Source of the DNA: Salvia splendens | Taxonomy: Eukaryota; Streptophyta; Magnoliopsida; Lamiales; Lamiaceae | Reading direction: 5' to 3' | Length of the DNA: 64,000 bases | Assembly (NCBI RefSeq): GCF_004379255.2 | Contig: NC_056035.1 | Span: forward strand, 38,258,773 to 38,322,772 | Shown: positions 1-11,354 of the stretch, piece after piece | Layout: every line of letters starts with the position of its first letter | How positions within the stretch are numbered: the stretch's first letter is position 1 | Position numbers and translations under genes: made by a program | Notes under the pieces: generated by a model | Told to the model about the DNA's origin: nothing | Seen by the model: the letters and a program-made list of their open reading frames with translations, nothing else | Database searches by the model: none

Positions 1-1790
1 GCTTGTAGTAGTTGTCAAATTCTATTAGTATTTTCATACTACATATATTCTGATATATTTGTATATTCACCGACTAATATATAGTATCTCTTCTTCTCTT
101 ATTTTATTTTATTTTATTTTTGAGATATTTTACTAACATGTGGGTTTCCCACCAATTTCTTAATAATACTATTAAATTTTTATTATTATTCTTTATTAAA
201 GAGGACTTGCAACTGCAAATATATACTCTATCATCCAAGAATGAAAAGTTGATAGTTACCCTCGAACAAAAAACGAATGAAACTGATAGCCGATTTATAA
301 TTTCCAAATGCAAAGAATGATTGTAATCCATTGAATATTACTAACAATTCAATACCATCTTTCTCAAGTTACTTTTAGTAATCCATTTTATGATTTATAA
401 TTGAATAATAGTACTTCAAAGACGATATCCTTGTCTCTTACTTTATAAAGAGGGTTCAAATGATGCGTTTAATTGGGTTATCAAATATTGTGGTTCTCAT
501 ATAATTGTTGTTATTATTTTGACATGACTATTAATCGGATATAAATAAGACCTTTTCTTATTTTGTTGTCCCAATCATGGGTATATATAAGAGGTGAACC
601 ATCATATAAATATATTCTAGAACTGAATTTACCATCTTTGTATACATAACAAAATAAAAATGAGTATGACCCCACTTCATGTATCAACTTTCCATGGCCA
701 TAGTGATGTTGTTCTGATCACCAATAATAAAGTGTCGGAATGAATGAAAAGAAAGAAAATAAAAGAAAAGTCATATATATATAGTGAATTATTGTTGACA
801 ACGATCGGTACTTTAGTTCTCTGCAATTAACTTCTTTATCTTCTTAGTTGTGTCAATTATTTAAGCTTTATTATTCAATCAACAGATAGAAAGTAATGAG
901 TGGATGAATAACTTTCAAACAAGAAAAATAAATTATGAAAGATTGATGAGTATTTTATTATTGTCAATAATGTTGCGGCTAGCTAGAGGTCTCATCACTA
1001 TTATACCAAATACTAATATTTTGGGATGTTAGAAAGAATCTGATGATATTGATCTTTCCAGCTTAGGCAACATCGATACATATATTCTTTTTTTAATCTG
1101 AATAAATCTTAATTTAATACTCCTATAGGACCATATTATAATGATCTACACCATAATGTGACGACCTAGCTACGTAAACTAGTTGCTTAATTGATTAAAA
1201 ATTATATTCAATACTAACATGTATATATCGATTTCAATACTAATGTAACTATTTAAATTTTGGCAGATAGGTTTTTGCGAAAAAATGGAGAAGTCTTATG
1301 TTGAGACATACTTATAACTAACTTGATTGGGTAAAAAAACATTCACCCACAAATATTAATTTTCAACAATCATGACATATACGTATATAGTATCCATTCT
1401 ATATAATTAAGTAACTATAATAATGAGTTATTAAATAACAACCCTAATAAATGTGAATAGATAGAAAGATGGTGGTGGGATTAAATAGAGTTGAACATGA
1501 TGAAAAAGAAAACGCATCTTACATATCTATCACTTCATTTTATTTGAAGGAGGAATTAGAAAGAGAAGGGAAGGGCATGTGAAGATGGTAGGGAAGCACT
1601 TATTAAGATGTGGAATTTGATGAGCAATCAAATCAAAGGAATTAGGGGTGGACACGTTATAATACTAATATTGATTGAATTTTTCATAAAATTAGTAGTA
1701 AAAAATGGCCCAAAATTTTTATAAAAAAACTTCTTAATAATTGAAAAAATGAAAGGAAGATTATTAGTCCAAAAATGAAGATATTGAAAT
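1..1790. other. AT-rich intergenic DNA
   Basis: No convincing gene is visible on either strand. Open frames are under 80 codons, low-complexity and overlap each other on opposite strands, which suggests chance. No tRNA, terminal inverted repeat pair or LTR was recognised. Confidence 0.6.
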
Positions 1791-1793
1791 GAG

Positions 1794-1990
1794 GTGGGAG
1801 TGTGGGGCCAGGTTCACACGCAGATCACGTGGGGGGAGCCTCGTACAGCATCCAAGCGGGTAGTTGTCGGATACGGAATGTGGATGCATAATTGGGGAAC
1901 ACGTGGGGCAGCTGCTAGCACGCGCCCACACTCAATCATCACCCAAAATCTTGTCGGACCACTTGTGTTATTATTATTATTATTATTATG
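1794..1990. promoter_or_regulatory. GC-richer island with two G-boxes and an ATT microsatellite
   Basis: A stretch of about 200 bp is clearly richer in GC than its surroundings. It holds two palindromic G-boxes, CACGTG at 1826-1831 and 1900-1905, each followed by a run of G (ABRE-like), and ends in an (ATT)n run at about 1968-1989. G-boxes are bound by plant bZIP and bHLH factors, including PIFs. The nearest gene is the HD-Zip II gene 3.1 kb downstream on the same strand, so a distal enhancer is possible; it could also be a promoter remnant. Function is inference only. Confidence 0.35.
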
Positions 1991-2049
1991 GGGACATATT
2001 ATTGGGGCATCCATTCCATAATCATTTTCTTCATCACCAATCATCCTAA

Positions 2050-4850
2050 CTTTCCGGAATTTACAATTTTTTGTTTGGACAAGTATTCAAAATTTAAGAG
2101 CAATATAAATACTCCATCTCTCCTCCTACAGGGACATGCCCAATTTATCCAACACATATTTTAATACATAATTGATAGAGAACGAGATATAAAAAGAAAA
2201 GTATTATTAGTAGATAACGAATATCACTTCAATAGAAAGAAAATGCTTATCAAAATTTAAAAATATTTATTTTTATAGAACGGGCTAAAAAGAAAAGTAT
2301 ATACGCTAGGAAAGAAAGAGTAATAAATAAAATAAAAGATTTAAATTAGTAATCCCCTCCCCATAAAAGACCTCACACTTACATGGAACGAGGATTTACT
2401 AACTTATTCATGCATGTAGTAACTATATTCAAACTATTCAATGCATATGTATATATTAATGGCGAGTTAAAGTAAAAAGAAAATAAAAAATCGACATCTA
2501 CATTAAAATTGGATTAAAATTGCAACAGTAGCGCCCCCACCATATATAGCCAATCAAAGTCCCAAAAAGGTAAAAACTCAAACCACAAAGATCTTTACAT
2601 CTAAGTAAGAAAACATAAACAGTTAAAAAAATTAATTGATTATTCATTTAATATAAGTCTTGCGATTATAATGTTTTCTTTATTGTGGTTCTTCAGTTTC
2701 ATCTACGAACCTCAATTTCATACTATTAGATTGTAGCATCATTAATTCATTGTGAAGGGATAAATTGTTGAAAAATTTATAAATATTTTGATTTGGATCC
2801 AAAAATTCATCTGAAAACAAGATGATTCATGCTAATGTATACTCTGTAACGCATATTTTAGGAAGCTTTTTGTTTGACAGATTTCAGAACAAACCTACAT
2901 GAAGATATCATGTTGGAAGAAAGCTTAAGATATCAAATATGGCTTGTTTTAGCTAAGGAGGATAATCTCGTGTTGCATATTAAGTTCGTGTTGTTTTCAT
3001 ATCACACGATAATTTGATGTGCAATTTGTGTCTGTATAGCATATTAGTATAATATGATAATAATATTATATATTGTTATATAGTATCATTATATAATATA
3101 TAAATTTATATCCTAATAAGGATTTGAAGTTTAAGTGGCACGTCTACATGTCTCGTACCAATACAAATGTAATCATAACATTTTTGTAAATCATGGTTGG
3201 TTTTATTACGTCGAGTTGACACGATAATAACATGATATTTAGTACAAATTGTGTGCCACAATTACCGGTGGAGTATAAAAAATATTATAAAAAACTTTAA
3301 AAATCCTTGTTGGTCAATCAAAATGCATTGAAAACAGGAAAGATATGAATTATCATTTTATTAAATCACATTATTATCGCTTCGACACAATAATGACCTA
3401 ATATGTATGAATTATGTGTCATAATTATGTATGAATTATGAATTATGTGTCATAATTACAGACAGATATATTCAATATAAAACTTAAAATATTATACACT
3501 ACTTTAGAACACTTTTTGGGTAAATAAAGATGCATTGAAACGGGAAATATCTCTGGCCTTGTTAACATCTCATGGGCAAATAAAACTCTTTAATACACTT
3601 CCTATATATTAGTAACATAATAACACAATGGCCATGCTAGTTTGATTCAAATAATTGCAGGTGGATTTTGTGAAGGCCAATATGCATCTTCACATCACAT
3701 TAGTAATGGATTCAAATCAAATATGATACTATGATAAATCTGGAAGTTGGAATATAAAAGTAAATCTGATTTTATAATTAAAAAGTGAAGATATTCTGTA
3801 GTAGAGAGTAGATTTTGTAGCAGAAATATGTAGATTTAAAATCTTCCATAACACTTAACACCATCTTATAATTGACAACTATCACAATAAACTCCACCAA
3901 GTTGTCTTAAAAAGCAAAAGAAAAATGCCTCCATTATTAAGACATCAACATTGGGAATGCTTTACCGATTGAGTAGCATTTGTAGTGGAAAATGTGTCTA
4001 AATTTTTTTGTACTATCATAACAACCCATCCAAAAATATACTATTGTCATTTCAAATTTCCCCTAAACTAAATACATCCCACAAAAATATACTCTGAACT
4101 TTTGCCCATATAGTTTCTCGTACCAAAATAATTATTGCCAGAAAAAGAAGTTCATAATCGATTTTTCTACCAAAATAAAAATATATCTGAGGTTGTATTT
4201 CATTTTAAATTTCCAATTTTTCAAACGAGTGAGAACAAAATACAAGAAAATGTGCAGAGTGAAGTCATTTTTGACTGATTCATTATTCTCCTAGCCTCAT
4301 AAAATATACCATCTAATTAAGTAGCATTTGCCCCAAAAATCTTAAAGTATGGCTCGTCTCTCAACTTTAAAAATCAATTAAAAGATCACGATGTTTGATT
4401 TATTTTTAATCATCCCATGGTAAAAGAATACAATCATTTGCGTGTAATACATCATGGAACTATTCGGTTTGCAAGATTATATATCATGATTAAATATATA
4501 TTTGGTTTATGAGATTGATTCTCACAACTTAATCCTAGATAAATAATCATATGATAATTAGTTATGAGAAACAAGCGACATCTATTTATATTTTTCATCC
4601 AGATAATATTATTTTCTTTATGAATAGATAATATAGTTTAATGAATTGACGGTGAGATTCACAAATGACTTTACTGACTTTTACCATAAAATTTCAGTAT
4701 TAAATAATTAAATATAAATTTATATTTCAAAATTTTCTTAATCACGTTATGATTATTTTCGGCATTTGGGGAAAGAAAAAAACCATGATTGATGAGATAA
4801 CAAGGGCGTCCCACTTCAGTCCCCGGTCAATGTGGTCGGTCTCCACCAAT
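2050..4850. other. AT-rich intergenic DNA upstream of the HD-Zip gene
   Basis: No coding sequence is recognised. Around 2990-3480 there are degenerate segments with ACACGATAA/GACACAATAA-like words that recur near 38500-38720 and 57990-58130, which looks like an old dispersed repeat. A near HD-Zip-like word, CAATCATTTG, is at 4431-4440 but does not match the palindromic HD-Zip II site exactly. Confidence 0.5.
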
Positions 4851-4854
4851 CATA

Positions 4855-4906
4855 ATCTCTCTCTCTATCTCTACTTTCTCTCTCTCACACACGCACGCAC
4901 GCGCAA
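4855..4906 (+). repeat. CT/CA-rich low-complexity tract in the HD-Zip promoter
   Basis: A (CT)n-rich tract passes into (CACG)n. It lies 45-95 bp upstream of the proposed TATA box. Pyrimidine (Y-patch-like) tracts are common in plant core promoters and 5' leaders; nothing more can be said. Confidence 0.6.
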
Positions 4907-4950
4907 GCTCAAACATAAATAATTGTAGAATCCACACCTCTTTCTTTCTT

Positions 4951-4957
4951 TATATAA
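4951..4957 (+). promoter_or_regulatory. TATA box of the HD-Zip II gene
   Basis: TATATAA sits 137 bp upstream of the start codon. Initiation would be expected about 30 bp downstream, near the CATCTCAG at 4981-4988. The resulting leader of about 105 nt contains no upstream ATG. The position is inferred from sequence alone. Confidence 0.5.
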
Positions 4958-5087
4958 CAATAACACCATTTTCATCTCTGCATCTCAGCAAAGCCATTCT
5001 TTGTTAAACAAAGCACTTTCTTTTTTCCTTCCCAATTCATCCTTTTCCCTTTTGCAAGATCAAGATTCTTCAGCTGCGATTAAGAAA

Positions 5088-6281
5088 ATGATGGTTCAGA
5101 AAGATCAAGAGCTGGGATTGAGTTTGAGTCTCAGTTACCCTCCGCAAAAGAGGGCAGATGTTTCAACTGCAAGTCCACTCCACCTCAATCTCATGCCTTC
5201 TTCGTCTTCACCCTCTCCTTTCACCATCAACACCAACACCAATTCCTGGACTCAAGCCTTCACCTCTTCAGGTTTGTTTCATTCATCTCCACATTTCTTT
5301 TCTCACTTACTGCTTTTGCCTTTTCAGCTTTATCCAGAAAAGGGCAAAATAGGAAAAAGATGAAAAAAAAGAGAATACTGCAATTTTTTTTTCATATTTA
5401 CAAAAACTCAGATCCGATTACTGATAGATGCAGATCGGAGAGGTGAGGAGACGAGATCGTTTTTGAAGGGAATCGACGTGAACTGCCTACCCGAGACGGC
5501 GGAGGAGGCGGCCGCGGAGGAAGAGGAAGGCGGAGTCTCCTCCCCAAACAGCACCATCTCCAGCCTCAGCGGCAAGCGCAGCGAGCGCGAAGATCACGAC
5601 GGTTTCTCCCGCGGAATCAGCGACGAAGAGGACGCCGAGAACGCCAGGAAGAAGCTCCGCCTCTCCAAGGATCAATCCGCCGTTCTCGAGGAAAGCTTCA
5701 AAGAGCACAGCACACTCAATCCAGTAAGTTCAAATATCCATCCATAAATTTTGCCCCCTTTTTTGCCCTAATTGATGAATTAAGCTGGCATATCGACGAT
5801 TGCTTGCATCCGCAGAAGCAAAAAATGGCTCTGGCGAAGAGATTAGGGCTCAGGCCGAGGCAGATCGAAGTCTGGTTTCAAAACAGAAGAGCAAGGTCAG
5901 TTCGTATCAATTTGGTCCTTTTTCTCAACTGCAACATTAAATTCAAAGGCATTGAGATCTGATAGTTGAATATGCAGGACGAAATTGAAGCAAACAGAGG
6001 TGGATTGCGAATTTCTAAAGAGATGCTGCGAGAATTTGACAGAGGAAAACAGGAGGCTGCAGAAGGAGGTGCAAGAGCTGCGATCGCTGAAGCTCTCTCC
6101 GCAGCTCTACATGCAAATGACGCCACCAACAACTCTCACAATGTGCCCTTCTTGCGAGAGAGTGGCGCTGCCCTCCGCCGCCGATCCCATCGCCGCCGCT
6201 CAGCCGCGGCCGATTCCGTTCAATCCGTGGCCGGCTGCCCCTCGCTGCAGGCCTTTCGATGCTATGCAATCTAGATCGTGA
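5088..6281 (+). CDS. HD-Zip class II transcription factor, ATHB2/HAT4-like
   Basis: Four coding exons fit: 5088-5271, 5434-5723, 5816-5895 and 5978-6281, all with GT-AG introns and continuous frame, giving 285 aa, close to the roughly 284 aa of Arabidopsis ATHB2. The N-terminus [18 protein letters not shown] has the LxLxL (EAR-type) repressor motif at about residues 9-15. An acidic SDEEDAEN stretch precedes the homeodomain (about 131-190, with WFQNRRART). The leucine zipper follows directly (about 191-226), and CPSCE (241-245) is the class II redox-type motif. The first ATG pair at 5088 and 5091 starts the ATHB2-like N-terminus. In the family these nuclear factors bind CAAT(C/G)ATTG and mostly repress genes, ATHB2 acting in shade avoidance and auxin response; that role here is inferred from the family. 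No disabling change is seen. Confidence 0.93.
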
Positions 6282-6608
6282 TTTGATCCCGTTTATTCAT
6301 ATATTTTTTTGGAGTTTAGTAGATTCATCTTTTTAGTACTGATTTTGCTTGTTCTTCTTCTTGAGATTATTAATCTTTGGATGTAAATTGGCTTCAGATG
6401 ATCAAATTTTAGTGGAATAGTTGAGAATTGTGAAAGTTTTCAGTTTTGAACTAACAACAATACAATGGGAACAATATGATTAGTTGTTCTAGTTCTGGTA
6501 TCGTGCAAACTATATGCATATTCTTTTATACTACCAATTTTTGTATTTTTGTGACATGAAGTGCAAAAAAAAAACTAAGCAAGAAAAACAAGAGTTTTGA
6601 GAAGTTGT
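6282..6608 (+). other. 3' flank/UTR of the HD-Zip gene
   Basis: AT-rich sequence follows the stop codon and presumably includes the 3' UTR. It ends abruptly at the LTR that begins at 6609, about 330 bp after the stop. No other feature is seen. Confidence 0.5.
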
Positions 6609-7229
6609 TGTTTGATGATTGGCGAATTTTTGATGGTAATAAATGCAGGTAATAAATATAGATCACGACACAGAAAGTTACGTGGTTCGATTTACTGAGG
6701 TAAATCTACGTCCACGGGAAGAAAGGAGGGCAAATTTGTATTGCTTGATCTGGATTACAGCTTACAATACTGACTTGCTATATGAGATTCGATATCTAGA
6801 GAGCTTAACCCTTCTCTATCTGATCTAAGTTCTATTTATACATTTGAACCAAGATCGTGGCTTGCAGGTTGACAACTGCTTCATACCACTAGATAGATCG
6901 TGGGTGTAGTGGAGGTCGTGGAGGTCCTGCATGGGTCCACTATCTCCTTGTTCGGTCGAATACTGAGACCGAACTGCTGAACTTTGCCGATCAGCTTTTG
7001 CCGATCTGAGAGTAGAGCTTGATTGGTTCTTTTGCCGATCTGAGAGTAGAGCTTGATTGGTTGGCTTTTACCGAGCTGTAGGCTGCGACCGAACTCTTTG
7101 GTTGTGCCGAACCGAACTGAACTCTTTGGTCGTGCCGAACTGATACTCTTTCTTGGGTTTTGGGCTAATGGGCCGTCACTGCTATTGGGCTCGCCATTAG
7201 GGTTTAGTTGTTTAGTTCGTACCCCATCA
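6609..7229 (-). repeat. 3' LTR of the Tat-like element
   Basis: A block of 621 bp begins TGTTTGATG and ends CCCCATCA on the plus strand, so it has TG..CA ends on either strand. On the minus strand it is preceded by a purine tract (GGGGGGGTAG, 7230-7239) that fits a polypurine primer. A TATAAATAG box (minus, 6832-6840) and the downstream CGTGGACGTAG...CCACGTAA region (about 6720-6670) resemble the R/U5 part of plant LTRs. The boundaries are inferred because the partner LTR is absent. Confidence 0.6.
6830..6840 (-). promoter_or_regulatory. TATA box of the minus-strand LTR promoter
   Basis: TATAAATAGAA on the minus strand lies inside the LTR. Transcripts starting about 30 bp downstream would leave the element and run toward the 3' end of the HD-Zip gene, antisense to it. 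Activity is inferred from sequence only. Confidence 0.45.
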
Positions 7230-7549
7230 CTACCCCCCCGAAAAGCGAAGTGAATCACTTCGGCATTTTGGATGAGTGTAAGGGGGAGGCTGACGTCAGG
7301 GGACGTGCCATGCGCGTGTCTGCATTAAATGCGATAGCAAATCCGGCCGTTGAATCCAGAAAAAGGGGGATTTGAAACGGCGCTACGGATTTGAAATGCC
7401 TCTGTGAATCTGATAAATATTACCATTTTCCATCATTGGAACACTTTTGCTATTGTTTCTTCTGCATTCTCTCTCTTTTGCGCAAAATTTCCTTCCGCTC
7501 CTTCAAGAATTTCTTCAGAACTTCTTCAGACTTTCAAAGAGTAAGAATC

Positions 7550-9436
7550 ATGTCTTCTTCTTCTTCTTCTGAGTCAGGTAGCGGTAGGAAAGGGGGTAAG
7601 GGATCTTCTAGCCGGAAAGAGTCCGGGGAGAAGACCGTAGAATACTTTCACAACATCTTGAGTAAGGACACTGTGATATCCCTACACGGAAAATATCTTC
7701 TTCCCGGGGGGAAGGTGGTGATTCCCGACGACGATCATAGGGCTAACTCGCCGCCGGAGGGTTATGCCACCGTTTACGAAGCCTGCTTAGAATGCGGGCT
7801 TCGTTTCCCTCTTCCCCCACCTTTTGTAGAGCTTCTTGATTTTTTCCAACTCCCTTTAGGTCAGGTGACTCCGAATTCTTGGAGGCACTTATCGGCCTTT
7901 GCTGCCGAACTGCGTAGGCTAGATAAGGATCTGTCTCTGAGGGCAATCCTTAATTTCTTCCAGTTTAAGAGGAAGGGATCTTGGTTTTACTTGATCCCTT
8001 TACAGCCCTTTAGAGCCTTTTGTAAAACCAAATGGCCGAAATGGCAAAATCGTTTCTTTTTTTATAATAGGACTTCGGCTTCGGACTTTTCCTGGAGAGG
8101 GCCGAAGTCCGTTATTTCTCATCCTCGGGTAGAACCGTTGGACGAGCTCGAGGCCGAGCTCAATAAGATTCCCATGATTAGGAAGCAGTACTTGGAGTCT
8201 GAGCTCGTCAAGGGCGACTTCGTGTTCGACTCCTCGTCTTCGGACGACGAGACTGAGGGTGAGGATTTCTTTTTTATGCATTACTGCCTTGACGACAAAA
8301 ACTAACCTTGTTTTCTTGCTTTTTGGCAGTGAACTTGCTAAACAAGCTCGGTCGCAAATCCTCCGAATCTAAGGAACCGGAGAGGCCGAAAACCACCAGC
8401 TCGGCGTCTGATGCCGAGAAGAATCCGAAGAGGCAAAAGACCTCTTCGGATCCAAAGAAGCCGGAGTCGACTTCGGCAAAGGGGAAGGCGAAGCTTCAGA
8501 AGCCCCCAAGAGCGCCAGAGAAAGACATGGTCTTGGCGCCTCCTTCGGAACATATCTGTGAGCCCGTTTTATGGCCCACGGACTTCGCCGAGGTGAATTC
8601 TCTTCTTGATTTTCTGGCCTTGCTTTTTTCCTGTATTTTTTGTGGCCCCTCGGTTGACTTTTTCCTTTTTCCATTTTCAGAGGAACGATATGCTCAGCAA
8701 GCTCGTCGCAGTTGAACTCTCTAAAGCGTCCAGCGACTATGCTGAGATGCAGAGGAAGTTGACTGCTGCTCGTCTCCAGGCCGAACAGGCTAGGGCAGAC
8801 TTTGAGAAGGCAAGGGCTGCTAGGATCTCGGCTCAGGATGAGGCACAGCGGGCAAAAAACGAGCTCATTATCCAGAGAGAGCAGTCGAAACAGAGGGAGG
8901 CTGCTGCCGTGGTTGCCCAAGGGGAGGCTCTCCGTGCTTTCGCGGAGAAACTCTTTTTGAGCAATCAATTTTTGGCCTTTGTCGGTGATCTGCTGAAACT
9001 GATGACCGATAATGCTGAGCAGGGACCCGAAGTCGTCCTGCCGCTGTATGGCCGAGAAATTGCAGCTCGTCTCCAGAGTCTGCCGCTCCTTGACGAGCTC
9101 GCGTCTTCCTCGGTCCTGCTTTCTGCTGACCGAGTCCGTAATTGCCGAGCTGACCGGGACGAGAACATGGAGGCCATCTTTGCCTCCTTGGGACCTGTTT
9201 CACCCGCTCCAATTTTCCAAGGAGAGGGTGAGCAGGAAAACGAGGCCGGCAAGGAGACCGAGCAGCCGGATCGGCAGACCGGCGACGGGCAGGCCGAGCA
9301 GGAGGTGCAGCAGATCGGCTATGGGGGCGCCGAGCAGGCTGGGGGGAGTAGGGAGGCTGAGGCTGAAGCCGAGGTGGTCAAGGAGGGAGAAGCTGAAACC
9401 CGGAGGGGAGCCGGAGATGAAACTGGAGGAGTATGA
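7550..9436 (+). CDS. Antisense accessory protein of the Tat-like element, Transposase_28-like (putative gypsy-type transposon) domain
   Basis: Three exons fit: 7550-8258, 8330-8592 and 8681-9436, with GT-AG introns and consistent phases, giving about 575 aa. The start is the ATG at 7550 (MSSSSSSESGSG), since the frame further upstream lacks ATG. Residues about 60-170 match the pattern of the plant 'putative gypsy type transposon' domain: PEGYATVYEACLECGLRFPLPPP, then TPNSWRHLSAFAAEL, then WP.W..RFFF. Exon 2 is Lys/Ser/Pro-rich (basic, probably disordered). Exon 3 has a long coiled coil (about residues 325-410) and a Glu/Gly/Ala-rich tail. It runs opposite to the integrase of the same element. 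Its function is unknown; such additional ORFs are known in Tat elements. It is not a host gene. Confidence 0.65.
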
Positions 9437-9742
9437 TTTCATCTCCCTTCTCTTAGTTTAGTTTCTTTCTTCCTTCTTGTAAAATGGCCTTGAAGCCCTC
9501 CTTGTGTAAAAATTTTTTTTCTTATGAATGAAAAAATTTTCTTTCTACACTCGTGTCTTCGTATGGCTTTTCTTGATCTCTTTTACTCCTGTTGTGGTTT
9601 ACTGCCTGCTCGGTAAGCTGAAATGCCGAACTGACCTAGCTGCTTTGTATTCTTTAACTCTAAGGAGCTGGAGGTACCTTACTGGAAGCGGCTATACTCT
9701 TCGGCTTTAAACGAAGCTGAGAAAAAAGCCATAGAGGACCAG

Positions 9743-10456
9743 ATGAAGTATGACGAACTCTTGGCTCGTTCAGTGGAGCTGGAGTCCGACAATAAGGACT
9801 TAGAGTCCATAAGGAAGGATCTGGAGGCCGAGCTGGATATTGTCGTCGCTGAGAGGACTGCATATGAGGATTTCATCTGCGGACGCGGGGGAATGAGCAT
9901 ATCTGAAGTTCAGAATCAAGTTGATGAACTGTGGGAGGAGCTTCATGTACTCCGGAGGAACAATGCGCTGGAGAGCTCGGCTTGCCAACAAGTTGTGAAA
10001 TCATTGCGGCGCTGGGCTTCTCGGTACGACATCATTCTTTCCCGGCGTCCTTCAATCGAGAGATTCCTTAGGCATTTCCCGCCAACAGATGCTCACACTC
10101 CAGCTCAAACCTCTGATCCACTTGCTCAAAATCCTACTCCAAATCAGCAGCGAACTCAGGAGCAACCGGAAACGTCAAGACGAGAACGGACTCAGGAGCA
10201 ACCGGAAACGTCAAGACAAGGACGGACTGAAGTTCGTAGAGGAGCTGTGATTATGAGTGAGCAAGATCAACAAATGCTTCGTGAAGAGACTCTTCGCCGC
10301 CGAGGTGCCAGAACTTCCCGGACTCAGGGAAGAGGCGGTAGGTCGATCAGAGCATCTCGTCGACCTGCTTATTCTTCAGCTGCCCGGAACGCCCGAACTC
10401 GGCTTCACGAGGATTTTTTGAATAGGTGGCTCAACTTTAGCAACCGTGGACAGTAG
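9743..10456 (+). CDS. Second antisense ORF of the Tat-like element, coiled-coil protein
   Basis: An open frame of 237 codons runs from an ATG. The same frame stays open upstream to about 9643 with sequence resembling coding (KELEVPYWKRLYSSALNEAE, about 9665-9724), so the true start may be an upstream exon. The first 90 residues are a heptad-like coiled coil. After this come WASRYD, a Gln/Thr/Pro-rich part with a doubled unit (RTQEQPETSR, about residues 142-163) and an Arg-rich tail. It lies 306 bp after the first antisense gene on the same strand and could be its 3' continuation if the stop at 9434 is spliced out. No enzymatic domain is recognised. Confidence 0.45.
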   Translation: MKYDELLARSVELESDNKDLESIRKDLEAELDIVVAERTAYEDFICGRGGMSISEVQNQVDELWEELHVLRRNNALESSACQQVVKSLRRWASRYDIILSRRPSIERFLRHFPPTDAHTPAQTSDPLAQNPTPNQQRTQEQPETSRRERTQEQPETSRQGRTEVRRGAVIMSEQDQQMLREETLRRRGARTSRTQGRGGRSIRASRRPAYSSAARNARTRLHEDFLNRWLNFSNRGQ

Positions 10457-10541
10457 AATAGTCCTTTGTAATAGCGTAACGCCTTCTCGTAGGGCAGCGG
10501 AGTTGTATGCCGAACAAGACTTAATAAATGAAATTTTTTTC

Positions 10542-10624
10542 ATTTCGCTTCTATCACTGCGTACTTACAGTTCAGCGATTTTATTTCGCTTCTATCACTG
10601 CGTACTTACAGTTCAGCGATTTTT
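10542..10624. repeat. Tandem repeat, 41-bp unit, two copies
   Basis: ATTTCGCTTCTATCACTGCG begins at 10542 and again at 10583, with the rest of the unit repeated nearly exactly. It lies in the spacer between the antisense ORFs and the integrase. Confidence 0.85.
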
Positions 10625-10639
10625 TATTTCATTTATTGT

Positions 10640-11035
10640 ACTCGTCCTCGGTCTTATGAAGTAAACTTCTTTGACCGGACTCGTCCTCGGTCTTATGAAG
10701 TAAACTTCTTTGACCGGACTCGTCTTTGGTCTTATGAAGTGAACTTCTTTGACCGGACTCGTCCTTGGTCTTATGAAGTAAACTTCCTTGACCGGACTTA
10801 GTCCTCGGTCTTATGAAATAAACTTCTTTGACCGGACTTGGTTTGTGTCCTAATTTGGCGAGTTTTATCGCTTGGATCGGACTTTCCCTTTGTTAACCGA
10901 AGTGGTCTTATGAAGTAAAATCTTCTTTGACCGGACTTGGTTTGTGTCCTAATTTGGCGAGTTTTATCGCTCGGATCGGACTTTCCCTTTGTCCTAATTT
11001 GGCGAGTTTTATCGCTCGGATCGGACTTTCCCTTT
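10640..11035. repeat. Tandem repeat array in the Tat spacer (39-bp units, then a longer unit)
   Basis: A 39-bp unit (ACTCGTCCTCGGTCTTATGA and onward to TTTGACCGG) starts at 10640, 10679, 10718, 10757 and, with one extra base, 10796. It then passes into a longer unit containing GTCCTAATTTGGCGAG/TTTATCGCT at about 10845-10890, 10930-10985 and 10992-11035, with one 39-bp-type segment in between. Satellite-like arrays in the 3' spacer are typical of Tat/Ogre elements. Confidence 0.9.
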
Positions 11036-11354
11036 TTGCAGTTCGTTTCAGACGAACTGCTTGTTTCTTAAGCTGAATTGTGGAGTCTTGTATCTTCCTG
11101 AGAAGCTTGGACTCACAATTGTCTTTAATACATGTTCTAAAAAGGGGATCAGCCTTTAAAGAACAAGATACCTCAGTAACATTTGTAAGAGACGACACGC
11201 ACATAGAGAGACAACGCACATAAAGACAAATAAAAAAGACGAAAAAGGTTTTAAACTTTTATAAAACGACAAGCATGAAAAACAAGTAAAAAACAAAGAA
11301 AGCACATACCCCTAGGACCGAACTAGACACAAGACTGACTGACCGGACTGTCTC

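Noticed and set aside
104..331. Opposite-strand 75- and 66-codon frames
   Set aside because: Mutual shadows in AT-rich DNA with no domain, start context or conserved features.
5001..5087. Longer N-terminus for the HD-Zip protein
   Set aside because: The upstream frame has no ATG (it opens with TTG), and the ATG at 5088 starts the sequence conserved with ATHB2.
10640..11035. A CRISPR-like array
   Set aside because: Direct repeats run back to back without unique spacers, and this is a plant retrotransposon spacer.
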